Of a stretch of 10,752 nt of DNA, positions 8,638 to 10,752 are shown piece after piece (within the stretch, counting starts at the first letter, position 1; each line of letters starts with the position of its first letter). The translations under genes were made by a program, and so were the position numbers. The DNA is from Methanobacteriota archaeon (GTDB taxonomy: Archaea; Thermoplasmatota; Poseidoniia; Poseidoniales; Thalassarchaeaceae): assembly GCA_002712575.1 (NCBI GenBank), contig PATZ01000007.1, positions 6,644-17,395 of the forward strand, written 5' to 3'. The notes beneath the pieces were generated by a model. That model worked only from the letters and a program-made list of their open reading frames with translations. It had not been told where the DNA came from and did no database searches.

Positions 8638-8673
8638 AGATATACAGGTAATATAATCTCCAATAATGGAGAT
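8638..8673. promoter_or_regulatory. Candidate promoter/operator of the acyl-CoA dehydrogenase gene
   Basis: An inverted repeat ATCTCCA-ATAA-TGGAGAT occupies 8656-8673. Reading on the minus strand, it is followed at once by TTATATTA (8656-8649) and then GTATATCT (8645-8638), two TATA-like boxes ahead of the GTG at 8611. The second box, about 26 bases from position 8616, would give a very short leader. A palindrome abutting an archaeal TATA/BRE region is where repressors or activators commonly bind. It could instead be a weak hairpin at the end of the cold-shock message, but no T-run follows. Confidence 0.4.
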
Positions 8674-8701
8674 ATGGTTGATTGTTATTAACTAAATTTA
8701 C

Positions 8702-8893
8702 TCAATCTAGTTTTTTAACATTAATTGCATTGGGTCCCTTTGGTCCTTCTCCAATTTCAAACTCTACAGAATCTCCTTCATCTAAATCTTCTTCGACTTG
8801 CGATTTATGTACAAATAAATCATCTCCTTCATCTCTCTCGATAAATCCGAATCCTTTTATTCGATTAAACCATTTTACTGTTCCTTGTGCCAT
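8702..8893 (-). CDS. cspA: Cold-shock protein (CspA family, single CSD)
   Basis: This 63-residue single-strand nucleic-acid-binding protein is one cold-shock domain (OB fold), thought to act as an RNA chaperone in the cytoplasm. It opens with the family's GTVKWFN (4-10). RNP1 is KGFGFI (13-18) and RNP2 is LFVHKS (26-31), with K30 where an aromatic residue is common. It ends in the typical [11 protein letters not shown] (49-59). The length is close to the usual 65-70. I chose ATG 8893 (MAQGTVKW) because homologues start here. The in-frame ATG at 8926 would add 11 non-conserved residues ([11 protein letters not shown]) that probably overlap the promoter. The protein is more acidic than bacterial CspA, with several D and E between the two RNP motifs. 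The gene is divergent from the aquaporin gene and 90 bases upstream of the dehydrogenase on the same strand. Confidence 0.94.
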   Translation of the reverse strand: MAQGTVKWFNRIKGFGFIERDEGDDLFVHKSQVEEDLDEGDSVEFEIGEGPKGPNAINVKKLD

Positions 8894-9050
8894 ACTATTG
8901 AAGAGCACCAACATATAGTATTTCATGTTAACTTGAATAGTTGATAGTAATGATGTGATTGTGATGATACAAATAATATATCAATATACAGATAAACCAA
9001 TATTTTAGGGCACAACATTAATTTGTCTGATTGTTATCAAAATAACTAAT
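8894..9050. promoter_or_regulatory. Divergent AT-rich promoter region between cold-shock and aquaporin genes
   Basis: These 157 bases hold no convincing gene. On the minus strand AAATACTATATG (8923-8912) is centred about 24 bases before ATG 8893, the spacing of an archaeal TATA box for a leaderless or nearly leaderless message. A further AT-rich run (8969-8988) is an alternative for a longer leader. On the plus strand no Shine-Dalgarno site precedes the ATG at 9051; an AT-rich stretch (8999-9007) may be the TATA element. These are pattern matches only. Confidence 0.35.
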
Positions 9051-9689
9051 ATGTCATACACATTACCTCAGAAACTCTTGACAGAATTTATTGGAACATT
9101 TTTTTTATCTCTTACAATATGCACTGCAGCCATTCATCTTTCTGCAGATGAATACGTCCCTTTTGCCATAGCATCGACTCTGATGGTTGTAATATATGCT
9201 GGAGGCCATATATCCGGAGCTCATTATAATCCTGCAGTTACAATTTCCGTTTATATTAGAGGTTCATGCGATAAAGATGAGGTTTTACCCTATATTATCT
9301 CCCAAATATCTGCTGCTGTAATTGCAGCACTGGTTTCAGAAAAATTACTAAGTATCAAGAAATATTATTCTGTTGAGTTATTTTCATTGAGCTCGGAAGC
9401 AATAGTAGCAGAATTTCTCTTTACGTTTCTATTGGCTTATGTGATTTTAAATGTTGCAACAACAGAATCTACATCTGGTAATGGATACTATGGAGCCGCA
9501 ATAGCACTTGTCGTTTTGGCAGGCGCCATTACAGTAGGAGATATTTCTCAAGCATCTTTTAATCCTGCAGTAACGAGTGCACTAATAATTTCTGGAAAAA
9601 TAAGCCTCTCATCATCCTGGATGCACTTTCTCCCTCAATTTACTGGAGGCATCCTTGCAGCATATGTTTACAAGTTTAATACTAAATAA
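9051..9689 (+). CDS. Aquaporin/MIP-family channel with non-canonical selectivity filter
   Basis: This 212-residue integral membrane protein belongs to the major intrinsic protein family, passive channels for water or small neutral solutes. It is slightly shorter than AqpZ (231). Six membrane helices plus two half-helices are visible. Family marks are TEFIGTFFLS (11-20), the first NPA box in GHISGAHYNPAVT (52-64), AEFLFTFLLAY (120-130) opening the second half, and the second NPA box in ASFNPAV (168-174). Aligning by fixed spacing to AqpZ (F43, H174, T183, R189) puts the aromatic/arginine filter at I40, A159, A168 and V174. The arginine that nearly all water and glycerol channels carry just after the second NPA is therefore valine, as in plant TIP1 channels, and no aromatic residue is present. 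A wide, apolar pore is inferred; the solute is unknown. No Shine-Dalgarno site is seen before ATG 9051. The stop is one base from that of the convergent mutase gene. Confidence 0.93.
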   Translation: MSYTLPQKLLTEFIGTFFLSLTICTAAIHLSADEYVPFAIASTLMVVIYAGGHISGAHYNPAVTISVYIRGSCDKDEVLPYIISQISAAVIAALVSEKLLSIKKYYSVELFSLSSEAIVAEFLFTFLLAYVILNVATTESTSGNGYYGAAIALVVLAGAITVGDISQASFNPAVTSALIISGKISLSSSWMHFLPQFTGGILAAYVYKFNTK

Positions 9690-9690
9690 T

Positions 9691-10752
9691 TTACATATTT
9701 CTACGAAACTTTCCTCCAGTTTCGAATAGTGCTTGGGTGACTTGTCCGACAGTACAATATTGGACAATGTCCATCATAACTTCAAACAAATTTCCTCCTT
9801 CTCTAGCCACCTTTTTGAGCCTTTCTAAGCCCTTTTCGGCTTCTTTAGCATGAGTTTCTCTAAATGTTTTATTCCTTTCAATAACCATCATTCTTTCGGA
9901 TTCATCAGAACGAGTGACATCAACATCAAATCCTTCTATTGATAATGAATTGTCTGCGCCCTCTTCAAACGTATTTACTCCAATAATTGGTAATTCACCT
10001 GAGTGCTTTTTATGCTCATAAACCATAGATTCTTCTTGTATTCTATTCCTCTGATAATTAACTTCTAAAGCCCCTAGAACTCCACCACGTCTATTCATTT
10101 CTTCAAATATTTTTAGTATTTCTTCTTCTACTGAATCTGTTAGCCAGTTTGTGACATGTGATCCTTGTAAAGGATTCTCATTTTGTAACCATCCATATTC
10201 TTTTGATAATATTAGTTGAATTGCCACAGCATCTCTCACAGTATCTTCTGTCGGAGTGCCAAATGCTTCATCACGAGAATTTGTATGTAAAGAGTTTGCA
10301 TTATCTGCTAGAGCATATAGTGCTTGCAATGTAGTTCGATAGTCATTCCAAGTGTATTCTTGAGCATGTAAAGATCTTCCACTACTTTGAATATGATATT
10401 TTAATTTTTGACCACGTTCATCAACGTCATACATTTCACGCATGGCAATGGCCCATATCCTCCTACAAACTCTTCCTATTACTGCATATTCAGGATCCAT
10501 TCCATTGGAGAAAAACCAACTAAAATTTCTTAAGAATTTATTAGCATCTAAGCCTCTTGAATTAAATAATTCAACATATGTCAAGCCATTGGATAGTGTT
10601 AATGCAGCTTGTGATATGGGATTTGCTCCTGCTTCAGCGATATGATATCCTGAAATCGAAACAAAATAATGATTCATCACTTCATTATTGACATAGAATT
10701 CTGCAACATCTCCCATCATTCTTAAAGCAGTATCGAGATTAAAAACTAATGT
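9691..10752 (-). CDS. icmF: B12-dependent acyl-CoA mutase, IcmF (isobutyryl-CoA mutase) type, C-terminal part
   Basis: The frame stays open to the right edge, giving 353 residues of the C-terminal part of the mutase catalytic domain; the ATG at 10719 is internal, as the preceding TLVFNLDTALR continues the family sequence. The enzyme uses adenosylcobalamin to rearrange acyl-CoA skeletons. SISGYHIAEAGANP (residues 32-45 of the fragment) contains the active-site histidine equivalent to H244 of methylmalonyl-CoA mutase. FFSNGMDPEYAVIGR and HIQSSGRSLHAQE are the IcmF forms; methylmalonyl-CoA mutase has SGVSLTEQ-like sequence instead. NSLHTN, NENPLQGS, RGGVLGALE and ELPIIGVNTF follow in family order. 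The ending GGKFRRNM matches IcmF, and no B12-binding domain follows the catalytic part, in contrast to ordinary long mutases. Whether the N-terminal B12 and GTPase domains of full IcmF are present lies beyond the window, as do key substrate-selecting residues, so butyryl/isobutyryl specificity is likely but not proven. Confidence 0.9.
   Translation of the reverse strand, partial: TLVFNLDTALRMMGDVAEFYVNNEVMNHYFVSISGYHIAEAGANPISQAALTLSNGLTYVELFNSRGLDANKFLRNFSWFFSNGMDPEYAVIGRVCRRIWAIAMREMYDVDERGQKLKYHIQSSGRSLHAQEYTWNDYRTTLQALYALADNANSLHTNSRDEAFGTPTEDTVRDAVAIQLILSKEYGWLQNENPLQGSHVTNWLTDSVEEEILKIFEEMNRRGGVLGALEVNYQRNRIQEESMVYEHKKHSGELPIIGVNTFEEGADNSLSIEGFDVDVTRSDESERMMVIERNKTFRETHAKEAEKGLERLKKVAREGGNLFEVMMDIVQYCTVGQVTQALFETGGKFRRNM

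Noticed and set aside
8936..8970. TGAT-rich stretch considered as a short tandem repeat or CRISPR-like element
   Set aside because: The units are irregular (TGATAG, TGATGTGAT, TGTGATGAT) and few; this looks like ordinary AT-rich promoter DNA.
10717..10719. ATG as the start of the mutase fragment
   Set aside because: The frame stays open to the window edge and the upstream residues fit the mutase family, so the gene is cut by the window.
1..10752. Mobile element, phage, defence or secondary-metabolite cluster
   Set aside because: No transposase, integrase, terminal inverted repeats, tRNA attachment site, nuclease/methylase or synthase gene is visible; the genes are metabolic or structural and look native in base composition.

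Overview
The window is an AT-rich, densely packed chromosomal segment. It most likely comes from a planktonic marine archaeon of the Candidatus Poseidoniales (Marine Group II) or a close relative in the Thermoplasmatota. The main reasons are the 2201-residue secreted protein (FG-GAP-type propeller, Ig/MAM-like modules, one C-terminal membrane helix, and a short Tyr/Gln-rich cytoplasmic tail), about 30 N-glycosylation sequons in that protein, weak or absent Shine-Dalgarno sites at several starts, and a small cold-shock protein, which this archaeal lineage does carry. This placement rests on gene style and has not been confirmed by phylogeny. I see no tRNA, rRNA, CRISPR array, transposase or phage gene.

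Layout. Positions 1-309 hold the C-terminal end of an AcnA-type aconitase (TCA cycle). A 149-residue acidic protein with a probable winged-helix C-terminal half follows at 351-800, with a clear ribosome-binding site. A 46-base gap carrying a perfect palindrome leads into the giant surface protein (847-7452), which fills more than 60% of the window. Its stop faces that of an acyl-CoA dehydrogenase (7469-8611, minus strand), and a small hairpin with T-rich flanks between them fits a shared terminator. Upstream of the dehydrogenase lie another palindrome and a cold-shock protein (8702-8893, minus). An AT-rich divergent promoter region separates the cold-shock gene from an aquaporin-family channel (9051-9689, plus). 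The channel stop lies one base from the stop of the last gene (9691-10752, minus), the C-terminal part of an IcmF-type B12-dependent acyl-CoA mutase that runs off the right edge.

How the genes fit together. Aconitase, acyl-CoA dehydrogenase and the acyl-CoA mutase are consistent with a heterotroph that oxidises fatty or branched-chain acyl-CoA and feeds the TCA cycle. The mutase (isobutyryl-/butyryl-CoA type) and a short-chain acyl-CoA dehydrogenase could act in sequence, but they are not in one operon here. The giant protein is probably a cell-surface binding or adhesion protein, with its bulk outside the cell and a short tail inside. The channel has both NPA boxes but lacks the selectivity-filter arginine, so its solute may be neither water nor glycerol.

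The most unusual items are the giant protein (duplicated module, an embedded glutaminase-fold domain without an obvious nucleophile, and a UBA-like cytoplasmic tail), the non-canonical channel filter, and two palindromes placed like operators. I did not find a clearly new multi-gene system.
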